Shown: one piece after another, positions 34,797 to 42,551 of the stretch
Layout of the letters: each line of letters begins with the position of its first letter
Numbering within the stretch: the first letter of the stretch is position 1
Source: Lentzea atacamensis
Lineage (GTDB): Bacteria; Actinomycetota; Actinomycetes; Mycobacteriales; Pseudonocardiaceae
DNA: 64,000 nt
Assembly (NCBI RefSeq): GCF_003269295.1
Contig: NZ_QLTT01000008.1
Location: 203,127-267,126, forward strand
Direction of reading: 5' to 3'
Notes under the pieces: model-generated
Told to the model about the DNA's origin: nothing
Seen by the model: only the letters and a program-made list of their open reading frames with translations
The model's database searches: none
Position numbers and translations under genes: made by a program

Positions 34797-34825
34797 AAGT
34801 TCAGGCTTTTTCAGAAAAAGTTCAG
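34797..34825. promoter_or_regulatory. Palindrome with flanking direct repeats between ipt and LOG genes
   Basis: CTTTTTC-A-GAAAAAG (34806-34820) is a perfect 15-bp palindrome, unusually A/T-rich for this genome. It is flanked by AAGTTCAG at 34797-34804 and 34818-34825. It lies in the middle of the 164-bp divergent promoter region and is a good candidate operator for a regulator of both genes. Confidence 0.45.
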
Positions 34826-34885
34826 CGATACTGTCGGGTTCCGCAAGTGATGTCCGTTTTTGCGCATCGTTCCGCTCGGCCTGGT

Positions 34886-34891
34886 TATAGT
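34886..34891 (+). promoter_or_regulatory. -10 element of a probably leaderless LOG gene
   Basis: TATAGT lies nine bases before the ATG at 34900, the distance expected when transcription begins at the start codon. No SD is seen before this ATG. TTGCGC at 34860-34865 is a possible -35, although the 20-base spacing is long. Confidence 0.4.
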
Positions 34892-34899
34892 GTGGCGTC

Positions 34900-35475
34900 A
34901 TGAGAATGTGCGTTTTCTGCGGTTCGTCGGCCGGCCGTGTGCGGCACATGGAGACCGCTGCCGGCGTCGGCAGGGTGCTCGCGGAGCGGGGGATCGAGGT
35001 CGTCTACGGCGGCGGCAGGATCGGCACGATGGGGGCCGTGGCCGACGGCGCGCTGAACGCGGGCGGGTCGGTCATCGGGGTGATCCCGCAGCACATGATC
35101 GAGTGGGAGATCGCCCACGACGGACTGGCCGAGCTGCACGTCGTCGACACGATGCACCAGCGGAAAGCGCTGATGGCGGACCTGTCGGACGCGTTCGTGG
35201 CGCTACCGGGCGGCGCGGGCACGATGGACGAGCTCTTCGAGATCTGGACGTGGGCGCAGCTCGGTCTGCACGCCAAGCCGATCGGTCTGCTCAACACCGG
35301 AGGGTTCTACGACCACCTGATCGCGCTGATCGACCACATGGTCGCTGAAGGTTTCCTGAAAGCGCCCTATCGCGAGATGGTTCTGGTTGACGACGAAATC
35401 GGGCGGCTGGTAGATCGGATGGCGGAGTACGAGCCGCCGGCGTACGAGTGGGTGGAGGACGCGCCTGTCCAATAA
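34900..35475 (+). CDS. LOG family cytokinin riboside 5'-monophosphate phosphoribohydrolase
   Basis: 191 residues. LOG enzymes remove ribose 5-phosphate from cytokinin nucleotides and release the active base; some also act on AMP. The N-terminal MRMCVFCGSSAG, the VVYGGGRIGTMGAVADGAL segment, MHQRKALM with the conserved Arg-Lys, and the active-site motif PGGAGTMDE at 103-111 are all intact. Alone, a LOG protein could be general purine salvage, but the divergent isopentenyltransferase makes a cytokinin role likely. The ATG at 34900 has no SD and may start a leaderless message. Confidence 0.9.
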   Translation: MRMCVFCGSSAGRVRHMETAAGVGRVLAERGIEVVYGGGRIGTMGAVADGALNAGGSVIGVIPQHMIEWEIAHDGLAELHVVDTMHQRKALMADLSDAFVALPGGAGTMDELFEIWTWAQLGLHAKPIGLLNTGGFYDHLIALIDHMVAEGFLKAPYREMVLVDDEIGRLVDRMAEYEPPAYEWVEDAPVQ

Positions 35476-35481
35476 ATAGCT

Positions 35482-35991
35482 TCACTGCCGAGATGTGTCG
35501 GTCACGTTAATTTCCGGGAAAGCCGGGCACTCCTGAACCAGGAGTGCTTTCACGAGCTGGCACTGCACCGTCGAGAAAGCCATGACGTACTCGTGATCGG
35601 CCTTCCAGAACAGCCGGTAAAGTGACCGGGCCTGACCCATCACGACAATCCACTCGTCGGCCTCGGCGAAGGTGAGCACCCTCGGCCCGGGGCCGGCGCA
35701 GCGTGCCCTCACCCGATCGACGGGTGCGGGATCGGCGAGCTCCTCGCGGTACCGCCTCCGGAAGCCCGCCGACAGCCACCATGACGCACCGGCCTGCGGG
35801 AGCATCCGGCGTAGCAGCGAAGACCTCCGCACGGCCCCCCACGGATGGCGGAGCCGGAACGTCGCACTGCCCGGCGTGTAGACCTGCACCAGCAGATCGA
35901 GCGCCGCCATGAGGCCGGTGACGAACTCCTCGGTCATCTCCACCAGCACGCCGCCGTCGACGGGTTCGGCGCTGAAGGTGCTCTTGCTCAC
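35482..35991 (-). CDS. DUF2017-like protein downstream of clpS
   Basis: 169 residues starting at GTG 35991, which overlaps the clpS stop (GTGA). The middle LLRRMLPQAGASWW...FRRRYREELADP and the TFAEADEWIVVMGQARSLYRLFW segment resemble the DUF2017 pattern (leucine-rich LFPDAY, FR.LTE.DLR, WL..LNDLRL) that regularly follows clpS in actinobacteria. Similarity is judged by eye. The usual further partners of that locus (a peptidase, a MoaD/cysteine synthase pair) are absent; the next gene is the convergent LOG gene. This pair is probably an extra copy. Confidence 0.6.
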   Translation of the reverse strand: MSKSTFSAEPVDGGVLVEMTEEFVTGLMAALDLLVQVYTPGSATFRLRHPWGAVRRSSLLRRMLPQAGASWWLSAGFRRRYREELADPAPVDRVRARCAGPGPRVLTFAEADEWIVVMGQARSLYRLFWKADHEYVMAFSTVQCQLVKALLVQECPAFPEINVTDTSRQ

Positions 35992-36229
35992 CGAGCTCTC
36001 CCGAAGGTCGCGTGCAGACCGGACCGCGTCAGCCGGAACGTGACTTCCTCCGCCGTCTTGCGGTCGTAGGTCCCGACCACCGCGCTACCACTCTCGTGGA
36101 TCGCCAGCGTCTGGCGTTGTGCCTGTTCCGCGTCGTGGCCACAGGCCTTGCGCAGCAGGTGTTGCACGACGAGAACACGTTGACGTCGTCGTTGTGCACG
36201 ACGACCTGCCATCTGTCCCCGGAACTCAC
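35988..36229 (-). pseudogene. clpS: clpS-like adaptor gene with one frameshift
   Basis: From GTG 36229 the frame reads VSSGDRWQVVVHNDDVNVF, the ClpS N-degron-adaptor signature (HNDDVN). It then loses similarity, while the -1 frame continues with VVQHLLRKACGHDAEQA, LAIHESGSAVVGTYDRKTAEEV and LHATF, the rest of ClpS, to the stop at 35988. The switch is near 36168 (within GTGTTCTCG) and needs one base to be restored. ClpS delivers N-degron substrates to ClpAP or ClpCP. The gene is either recently inactivated or has a sequencing indel. The end overlaps the DUF2017-like gene, which is intact. Confidence 0.75.
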
Positions 36230-36265
36230 CGGCAGAGTATGCGCGAAGGCCACAATGGACCGGTG

Positions 36266-37303
36266 ATGGAGGCGGCGAGACGCGATCTGGCGCGCATGCG
36301 GGAGTCAGCGGAGGCGTGGCAGGACCTGCGCTACGAGCGCGCCGCGGACGGCCGTGACGCGAACGAGGTGCCGCGCGCGAGGGTGTTGTGGGCGCTGCAG
36401 TACGACCGCCGCCCCGGCGACCTGCCGCTGCTGCGGTTCCTGGCCGAGCAGGAAGCCTTGTGCCGCAGGCATTCGCCGTATCAGGGACTCGGGGAGCAGG
36501 CCGCGCTGGCCGGTTTCCTGCTCGCCGAGCACCGGCAGGCCGAGGACGTGTGGCGGCAGTGGGAGATCAAGCGCGCCAACTTCGACACCCTGCTCGGCTA
36601 CGACGTCGAGCACGTGTTCGCCGCCGGGGTGCGTGCCACGATCGACCACCTGCGTGTCGTCGACCACCCCGATCGTGACAAGGCGCTGGAGTACCTGCTC
36701 GGCACGGGAGTCGACGAGGAACGCGTGGAGGAGTGGGCGCGGGACAAGCGGGAGTGGTTCCCGGAGGACCCCGCCGACGAGGACCCGCTGACCTGGTTCG
36801 ACCGGGCGATGCTGGTGGGGGAGAAGGAACTGGCGCGCGCCGAGCTGGACCGGTGGGCGAGTGGCCGCGAGCGGGACGGCAGGACGCTGCGGACGCTCTG
36901 CTTCCACCTGATGGAGCTCGATGAGTTCGCTGAAGCGGCGCGCGTGCAACGGGAAAGCCTCGCGTTCGCGGACAACGACTGGGACCGCGCGTCGGCGTGG
37001 CAGACGCTGGCCGGTCTCGAACGCCGGGCAGGAGACCACGGTGCCGCGTGGGAGGCGTTGTGTGAGTGCCGCAGAGCGCTCGAGCACGTCGACGGCTGGC
37101 GCGAGGCCGGCCTGGGCCGCCAGTTCGTGGAGGAGCTCTTCCTGCTGGCGGGGCAGGCGGAGGGCGAGCTGGCGAAGGAGGCGTTCGCCGAGGCCGAACG
37201 GCAGGCGCGCGAGGTGCCGGGGTTGCCACCGGTCGTGTTCGAGGCCGCCGCCGAGGCAGCGCTGAACATCGGTGGCGAGGCCGCGCTGGGGCGGTACCTG
37301 TGA
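36266..37303 (+). CDS. Helical-repeat (TPR-like) protein of unknown function
   Basis: 345 residues, acidic and Trp/Arg-rich, from ATG 36266. The sequence is almost entirely helical, with repeat-like pairs of helices (EDVWRQWEIKRANFDTLLG; EKELARAELDRWASGRE; EFAEAARVQRESLAFADND; DHGAAWEALCECRRALEHV). It has no signal peptide or catalytic motif. It is divergent from clpS with 36 bp between the starts, so it may share regulation with it. I do not recognise a family name. Confidence 0.72.
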   Translation: MEAARRDLARMRESAEAWQDLRYERAADGRDANEVPRARVLWALQYDRRPGDLPLLRFLAEQEALCRRHSPYQGLGEQAALAGFLLAEHRQAEDVWRQWEIKRANFDTLLGYDVEHVFAAGVRATIDHLRVVDHPDRDKALEYLLGTGVDEERVEEWARDKREWFPEDPADEDPLTWFDRAMLVGEKELARAELDRWASGRERDGRTLRTLCFHLMELDEFAEAARVQRESLAFADNDWDRASAWQTLAGLERRAGDHGAAWEALCECRRALEHVDGWREAGLGRQFVEELFLLAGQAEGELAKEAFAEAERQAREVPGLPPVVFEAAAEAALNIGGEAALGRYL

Positions 37304-37308
37304 AGGAA

Positions 37309-37340
37309 ACCGCCCCCGGGGCGGAAGCACCGGGGGCGGT
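37309..37340. terminator. Bidirectional terminator hairpin
   Basis: ACCGCCCCCGG (37309-37319) and CCGGGGGCGGT (37330-37340) form a perfect 11-bp stem with a 10-base loop, between the convergent helical-repeat gene and the subtilisin-like protease gene. Confidence 0.75.
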
Positions 37341-37364
37341 CTCGTTCAGTCACAACCGGTCGGC

Positions 37365-39158
37365 TCAGACGTCGAGCGTCCAGTTGTTCAACGTGCCGCT
37401 GTCCAGGAACGCCGCGTCGCGCACGCGCAGCGTCCAGGTGCCGTTGGCAGCCTCACCGGAGAGGTTCTTGGTGTAGGTCTCGTTGATGTTGTCGGCCGAA
37501 CCGCCGGAACGGTTGTGCAGGTTCACGACCGTGCCGTCGGGCGCGACCAGGTCCACCACGAGGTCGCCCTTGTAGGTGTGCGTGATCGAGACCTTGACCG
37601 TCGCCGTGGCCGACGCGTTGCCCGCGCAGCCGGAGATGACGATCGTGCTGGTCACGGTCTGCAGGTCGCCGATGGTGACCGGGGTGGAGTTGGTCTTGGC
37701 GTCACAGCCGCCACCAACGGCGTTGACCGTCCACGTGAAGGTCGCGGAACCGGTCTTGCCCGCCGAGTCGGTCACCGTGGCGGTCACCGTGGAGGTGCCC
37801 GCCGTGGTCGGCGTGCCGGAGATCGCGCCGGAGGCGCTCGCCGACAGACCGGCCGGGAGACCGGAGACGGACCAGGTGTACGGCGCGGTGCCGCCGGACG
37901 CCGAGAGCTGGAGCGACACCGGAGAGCCGACCGTGGAGGTCTGGTTACCGGGGTTGGTCACCGACGGGTTGCCCGGCTGTCCACCGAAGAGGGTGTAGAG
38001 CAGCTTGTTCGGGGAACCGGTGCCGGGGCTCGTGATCTTGTTCGGGGTCGACGCGCCGTTCAGGCCCGCCCAGACAGCGGCAGGGCTGTCGCTCGGGTGC
38101 GTGGCCAGCCACAGCGCCGCGGCGCCCGCGACGTGCGGGGTGGCCATCGACGTGCCGGAGATGTTGTTCGTGGCGGTGTCGTTGGTGTTCCACGCCGAGA
38201 CGATGTTCGAGCCCGGCGCGAAGATGTCCGTGCAGGTGCCGTAGTTCGAGAACGACGAACGCGCGTCGGTGTTGGTCGACGAGTTCACCGTGATCGCCTC
38301 GGCGACGCGGGCCGGGGACGTCGAACACGCGTCGGTGTTCGAGTTGCCGGACGCGATCGCGTAGGTGACACCGGACGAGATGGAGTTGCGGACGGCCGTG
38401 TCGAGCGCGGCGGCAGCGCCACCACCCAGCGACATGTTCGCGACCGCCGGCTTCACCGCGTTCGCGGTCACCCAGTCGACGCCGTCGACGACGCCCTGGA
38501 TGGAGCCGGAGCCCTGGCAGTTCAGGACCTTCACCGCGACGACCTTGGCCGCCTTGGCGAGGCCGTACTGCGAGCCCGCGATGGTGCCGGCGACGTGCGT
38601 GCCGTGGCCGTTGCAGTCGGTGTTGTTGCCGTCGCCGGAGGTGTTGGTGCCCCACGTCGCACGGCCGCCGAACGTCTGGTGCGTGGTGCGCACACCGGTG
38701 TCGATGACGTAGGCGGTCACGTTGGACGCGGTCGTGTCGTACTGGTAGCTGTTGCTCAGCGGCAGATCCCGCTGGTCAACGCGGTCCAGACCCCACGAAG
38801 GCGGGTTCTGCTGGACGTCCATGATCTTGATCTGGGCGTCCTGCTCGACGAACGCGACCTGCGGGTCCGCGGCGAGACGGGCGGCCTGCTTGGCCGTCAT
38901 CTTCACCGAGAACCCGTTGAGCGCGTGCTGCCAGACCTTGCCGACCTGGCCGCCGTACTTGCTCGCCAAGCCCGGTGCGGCGGCCCTCGACGCCGTTCCG
39001 GCCTTGAGCGAGACGATGTAGCTGTCCTTCACGACATCGGCGCGGTCCGCGCCGAGAATCGTCCCCACGTTTTCTTGAGCTGAAGCAGCGGGCACCACAG
39101 CGGCGGCCAACGATAAGGCAGCGGCGGCGGCGAGTCCCGTACCCAAGACTCTTCGCAT
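37365..39158 (-). CDS. Secreted subtilisin-like serine protease (S8) with Ig-like and P/Homo B domains
   Basis: 597 residues. Signal peptide to about residue 27 (ALSLAAAVVPAASAQ), an I9-type propeptide at about 45-110 (DSYIVSLKAG; FVEQDAQI), and the S8 catalytic domain at about 120-390. Catalytic Asp is in YVIDTGV, His in NGHGTHVAGTI and Ser in SGTSMATPHVAG. An Ig-like (He_PIG) domain follows (APYTWSVSGLPAGL), then a C-terminal P/Homo B domain (DLVVDLVAPDGTVV; GTWTLRVRDAAFLDSGTLN). It is an extracellular protease that matures by removal of the propeptide. ATG 39158 starts it. Confidence 0.95.
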   Translation of the reverse strand: MRRVLGTGLAAAAALSLAAAVVPAASAQENVGTILGADRADVVKDSYIVSLKAGTASRAAAPGLASKYGGQVGKVWQHALNGFSVKMTAKQAARLAADPQVAFVEQDAQIKIMDVQQNPPSWGLDRVDQRDLPLSNSYQYDTTASNVTAYVIDTGVRTTHQTFGGRATWGTNTSGDGNNTDCNGHGTHVAGTIAGSQYGLAKAAKVVAVKVLNCQGSGSIQGVVDGVDWVTANAVKPAVANMSLGGGAAAALDTAVRNSISSGVTYAIASGNSNTDACSTSPARVAEAITVNSSTNTDARSSFSNYGTCTDIFAPGSNIVSAWNTNDTATNNISGTSMATPHVAGAAALWLATHPSDSPAAVWAGLNGASTPNKITSPGTGSPNKLLYTLFGGQPGNPSVTNPGNQTSTVGSPVSLQLSASGGTAPYTWSVSGLPAGLSASASGAISGTPTTAGTSTVTATVTDSAGKTGSATFTWTVNAVGGGCDAKTNSTPVTIGDLQTVTSTIVISGCAGNASATATVKVSITHTYKGDLVVDLVAPDGTVVNLHNRSGGSADNINETYTKNLSGEAANGTWTLRVRDAAFLDSGTLNNWTLDV

Positions 39159-39566
39159 GGCAGGGTTCTCCCTCGTGCAGGGAACAGGGTGTCCTGCACG
39201 CTAGCCCTAAACCGCAGGTCAGAGGGATACGCCGACAAGTGCGAACTGTTGACAGATTTGCCTTCGCGTGTCAAAGCGAATGTCGCTCTCCGTCACGGAA
39301 ATAGACTGAGAGAAGGCATTTGGATTCCTTATACCAACTCTGATGCCGGAAGGTCCACCCTTCGATCGGCCCTATCGTCCGGTAGGCAGCACAACATAGC
39401 GTCACCCACACGGAGGAACGAACTGATCGGGCAGTTCGACCGCCTGGGGACGCCATTGCTTCCGGTGTCGTGCGGGCTGTGTTGCAGCACAGCCGATCTC
39501 CTCATCGCGGTTGCCCGGTCCGGCGTTACACCGGCCCTGCAAACCGAACATTGAGGAGAAATGCCT
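39159..39566. other. Intergenic region between two divergent secreted protease genes
   Basis: About 400 bp with no credible gene. It must hold both promoters. It is less GC-rich than its surroundings (for example TTTGGATTCCTTATACC near 39319-39335, where TTATACC could be a -10). GAGGAG at 39552-39557 is the ribosome site of the S1 protease. No strong inverted repeat was seen. Confidence 0.6.
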
Positions 39567-40676
39567 ATGAAGCGCATGGCTGTCGCGGCTGTGGCCGTAC
39601 TGGCGGGTGCCCTCGCGACGACGGTCTCCCCTGCCGCCGTCGCCGCACCGGAGCCATCGGCTGACGTGCTCGCCGCGATGCAGCGCGACCTCGGTCTGAA
39701 CGCCCAGCAGGCGGCGGAACGGCTGCGTCAGGAAAGCGCGGCCGCGGTCCTGCAGCACGTCGCGAAGGGGTTCGCGGGTGACGAGTTCGGTGGCGCGTGG
39801 TTCGACGCGTCCATCGGCAAGCTCGTCGTCGGTGTGACCGAGGGCGTCACCGGCGCCAAGGCCGACCGCATCAAGCAGCTCGGCGCGGAACCCCGCACGG
39901 TCGCTCACAAGGAGAAGGACCTCGACGCGGCCAAGACCAGGCTGGACGCCGAGAAGGCTCCCGCGGAGGTCACCGGCTGGTTCGTGGACCCGCAGGCCAA
40001 CGCCGTGACGATCACCGTCAAGCGCGGTCAGGCCGAGGTGGCGAAGTCGTTCGCGGAGAAGGCGGGCACGCTCGCGAAGGTCGTCGAGACCGACGAGGCG
40101 CCCCGTCTGCTCAAGGACATCCGCGGCGGCGACGCCTACTACATCAACAACGCGGGCCGCTGCTCGGTCGGCTTCGCGGTGCAGGGCGGGTTCGTCACCG
40201 CCGGGCACTGCGGCTCCAAGGGCGACACGGTGGCCGGCGTCGACCGTTCGGCTCTGGGCGCGTTCGAGGGCTCGTCCTTCCCGGGCAACGACTACGGGTG
40301 GGTCAAGGCCAACTCGGCGTGGACGCCCACGGCCAAGGTGAACCGCTACGGCGGCGCTGACGTCGTCGTCTCCGGTCACACCGAGGCTGCGGTCGGCGCG
40401 TCGATCTGCCGTTCCGGCTCGACCACGGGCTGGCACTGCGGTGTCGTCCAGGCCAAGAGCCAGACGGTGAACTACCAGGAGGGCTCGGTCAGCGGCCTGA
40501 CGCGCACGGACGTGTGCGCGGAACCCGGTGACTCGGGCGGCTCGTGGGTCAGCGGCACGCAGGCGCAGGGCGTCACCTCTGGTGGCTCCGGCAACTGCAC
40601 CAGCGGCGGCACGACTTACTTCCAGCCGGTCAACGAGATCCTCTCGGCATACAACCTGACGCTCATCACGGGCTGA
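39567..40676 (+). CDS. Secreted S1 family serine protease (alpha-lytic protease / streptogrisin type)
   Basis: 369 residues. The signal peptide ends near AAVAAPEPS. A pro-region of about 150 residues (LNAQQAAERLRQESAAAVL; WFVDPQANAVTITVKRG) assists folding. The mature chymotrypsin-fold domain begins near DIRGGDAYYINNAGRCSVGF. The triad is His in TAGHCG, Asp in NDYGWV and Ser in PGDSGGSWV; disulfide cysteines are in place. ATG 39567 is favoured by spacing from GAGGAG; an ATG two codons earlier is also possible. It is divergent from the S8 protease. Confidence 0.94.
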   Translation: MKRMAVAAVAVLAGALATTVSPAAVAAPEPSADVLAAMQRDLGLNAQQAAERLRQESAAAVLQHVAKGFAGDEFGGAWFDASIGKLVVGVTEGVTGAKADRIKQLGAEPRTVAHKEKDLDAAKTRLDAEKAPAEVTGWFVDPQANAVTITVKRGQAEVAKSFAEKAGTLAKVVETDEAPRLLKDIRGGDAYYINNAGRCSVGFAVQGGFVTAGHCGSKGDTVAGVDRSALGAFEGSSFPGNDYGWVKANSAWTPTAKVNRYGGADVVVSGHTEAAVGASICRSGSTTGWHCGVVQAKSQTVNYQEGSVSGLTRTDVCAEPGDSGGSWVSGTQAQGVTSGGSGNCTSGGTTYFQPVNEILSAYNLTLITG

Positions 40677-41082
40677 CGGACGACCTTGCCCGGTGGGCGG
40701 TGACCAGGACTGACACGGTCACTTGCCTGCCGGGCAAGCCGTCGAGCGCCGAGCGTGGGCCCTGGCCGCCGAGCAGGCCGCGCGATCCGACGTGCCGAGT
40801 CCCGGTCCGCGGGCTCCCGGCAGGTGGTCGAGCACCCGCCCGGACCACGGCCGGGTCATCACCGCTCGTGACACGGGTGTCGGCCAGGAGACTGACGTAG
40901 CCGTGCCGGCCGATGTCGAAGGTGTGGCCCGCGGCGCGGCTCAGCGCGTGACGGGCGGGAGACAGGCGGCCTGATGAGGGCGCACCGAAGAGGGCGACGC
41001 CGTCGGCATCGCCCTCGAGCCTTCCGATCACAGGAAGAAGTGGTGCGCGCTGCTCGCGAACTTCATGCGGAACCCCTATGGC
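40677..41082. other. Intergenic region without a recognisable gene
   Basis: About 400 bp between the S1 protease and the convergent GbsR-like gene. Small open frames exist on both strands, but none has a ribosome site or recognisable motif. It contains an inverted repeat CTTGCCCGG (40685-40693) / CCGGGCAAG (40730-40738) soon after the protease stop, and a hairpin at 40990-41016. Confidence 0.6.
40990..41016 (-). terminator. Hairpin downstream of the GbsR-like gene
   Basis: GAGGGCGA (40990-40997) pairs perfectly with TCGCCCTC (41009-41016), and inner GCC/GGC can extend the stem. It lies 67 bases beyond the stop of the minus-strand regulator. Confidence 0.5.
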
Positions 41083-41580
41083 TCAGGCTTTCCGTTGTTC
41101 CAGCCATTTCTCGCGGTGCGTGCGCCATCGGTCGAGCAGTGTGCCGAGCTCGAGGTGGCAGAAGCGGAAGAACTCGCGCGTCTCGTCCAGGCGCGCTCCC
41201 GCCTCGGTGTCCTCCCCGAGCGTGTCCACGCCCTCGGTCAGCACCTCGTCGATCACCTGCAGCATCTGGTCCCTGCGGAACGTCGCCTCGTACCAGACGT
41301 TGTCGCGCATCCGGTAGATGTCGCGGCGCGATCCCGGCTCCCGTTCGCGGCTGACGATCTGGATCGTGGTCAGGTAGCGCACCGCGCCCGACACCGCCGC
41401 CGGGCTGATCTGCAGCAGATCGGCGATCTCGGCCGCAGTGAGCCGCCCTGAGTCCGTCGTCAGCAGCGCCGCGAGGATGCGCGCCGGCATGCGCGGCATG
41501 CCGGCGTCCGCCAGAATTCCGCCGAACCGCTCGACGAACTGGCTTACCGCCTGCGTGTCACGCTGTGTAGCTCCCGTCAC
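41083..41580 (-). CDS. GbsR/MarR-like transcriptional regulator
   Basis: 165 residues. A winged helix is visible in MPRMPARILAALLTTDSGRLTAAEIADLLQISPAAVSGAVRYLTTIQIV, typical of GbsR-type MarR proteins, followed by RREIYR-like RRDIYRMRDNVWYEA and a helical C-terminus. GTG 41580 is preferred because AAGGGG lies upstream; a TTG at 41616 would extend the protein by 12 residues. It is divergent from an ABC exporter operon, its probable target, and an inverted repeat lies between them. Confidence 0.82.
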   Translation of the reverse strand: MTGATQRDTQAVSQFVERFGGILADAGMPRMPARILAALLTTDSGRLTAAEIADLLQISPAAVSGAVRYLTTIQIVSREREPGSRRDIYRMRDNVWYEATFRRDQMLQVIDEVLTEGVDTLGEDTEAGARLDETREFFRFCHLELGTLLDRWRTHREKWLEQRKA

Positions 41581-41627
41581 CGCGGCATCATCCCCTTCCG
41601 TCAGTCGATCGGGCAAAATTTACGGCC

Positions 41628-41643
41628 TTCACGAACTTGTGAA
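41628..41643. promoter_or_regulatory. Candidate regulator operator upstream of the ABC exporter
   Basis: TTCAC (41628-41632) and GTGAA (41639-41643) are arms of an inverted repeat with a 6-base centre, extending to seven pairs with one mismatch. It lies just upstream of TAGCTT (41651-41656), a likely -10 for a leaderless exporter message starting at ATG 41664. Binding by the divergent GbsR-like protein would block transcription. Confidence 0.45.
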
Positions 41644-41663
41644 AGAAGCGTAGCTTACCGGCC

Positions 41664-42551
41664 ATGACATCTGCGATATCCGTGTCGGGCCTGGTGAAGA
41701 CCTTCGGCCCGACGCGTGCACTGGACGATCTCGACCTGAACGTCCAGACCGGTGAGGTGCACGGCTTCCTCGGCCCGAACGGCGCGGGCAAGTCGACGAC
41801 GATCCGGATCCTCCTCGGCCTGCTGCGTGCCGACTCCGGCACCGCGCGGCTGCTCGGCGGCGACCCGTGGAAGGACACCGCTGCCCTGCACCGCCGCCTC
41901 GCCTACGTCCCCGGCGACGTGAACCTCTGGCCCAACCTGACCGGCGGCGAGGTCATCGACCTGCTCGGACGGCTGCGCGGCGGCCTGCGCAAGCAGCGCC
42001 GTGAAGAGCTCCTGGAGCGCTTCGAACTGGACCCGCGCAAGAAGGGCCGCACCTACTCCAAGGGCAACCGGCAGAAGGTCGCCCTCGTCGCCGCCCTGTC
42101 GAGCGACGTCGAGCTGCTCATCCTCGACGAGCCGACGTCTGGCCTCGACCCGTTGATGGAGGCCGTCTTCCAGGACTGCATCAACGACGAACGCGAGCGT
42201 GGCCGCACCGTGCTGCTGTCGAGCCACATCCTCGCCGAGGTCGAGGCCCTGTGCGACCGGGTCAGCATCATCCGCAACGGCCACTGCGTCGAGACCGGCA
42301 CGCTCGCCGACCTGCGGCACCTGACCCGCACGTCGATCTCCGCCGAGCTGGCCGGGCCGCCGAACGGGCTCGCGAACCTCGACGGCGTGCACGACCTCGT
42401 GGCCGAGGGCAACCGCGTCAAGTTCGAGGTCGACTCGGACAAGCTCGACCTCGCGCTGAAGCAGCTCGTGTCGTCGGGTGTGCGCACGCTGACCTCGCAG
42501 CCACCGACGCTGGAAGAGCTCTTCCTGCGGCACTACGAGGACGCGAAATGA
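41664..42551 (+). CDS. ABC exporter ATP-binding protein
   Basis: 295 residues with Walker A GPNGAGKSTT, signature region YSKGNRQKVALVAALS (a degenerate LSGGQ, as in several ABC-2 ATPases), Walker B LLILDEPTSGLDP, and switch histidine in LSSHILAE. An extra C-terminal domain of about 80 residues (ISAELAGPPNGLANLDG; PPTLEELFLRHYED) is typical of DrrA/multidrug ATPases. Its stop overlaps the permease start (ATGA). The divergent GbsR-like regulator suggests that it responds to a toxic compound. Confidence 0.9.
   Translation: MTSAISVSGLVKTFGPTRALDDLDLNVQTGEVHGFLGPNGAGKSTTIRILLGLLRADSGTARLLGGDPWKDTAALHRRLAYVPGDVNLWPNLTGGEVIDLLGRLRGGLRKQRREELLERFELDPRKKGRTYSKGNRQKVALVAALSSDVELLILDEPTSGLDPLMEAVFQDCINDERERGRTVLLSSHILAEVEALCDRVSIIRNGHCVETGTLADLRHLTRTSISAELAGPPNGLANLDGVHDLVAEGNRVKFEVDSDKLDLALKQLVSSGVRTLTSQPPTLEELFLRHYEDAK

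Noticed and set aside
36150..36175. Programmed frameshift in clpS
   Set aside because: No slippery heptamer or downstream structure is evident, and ClpS is not known to use frameshifting; mutation or sequencing error is simpler.
40666..41031. Possible minus-strand gene after the S1 protease
   Set aside because: No ribosome site or motif, overlap with the protease end, and composition like non-coding GC-rich sequence.
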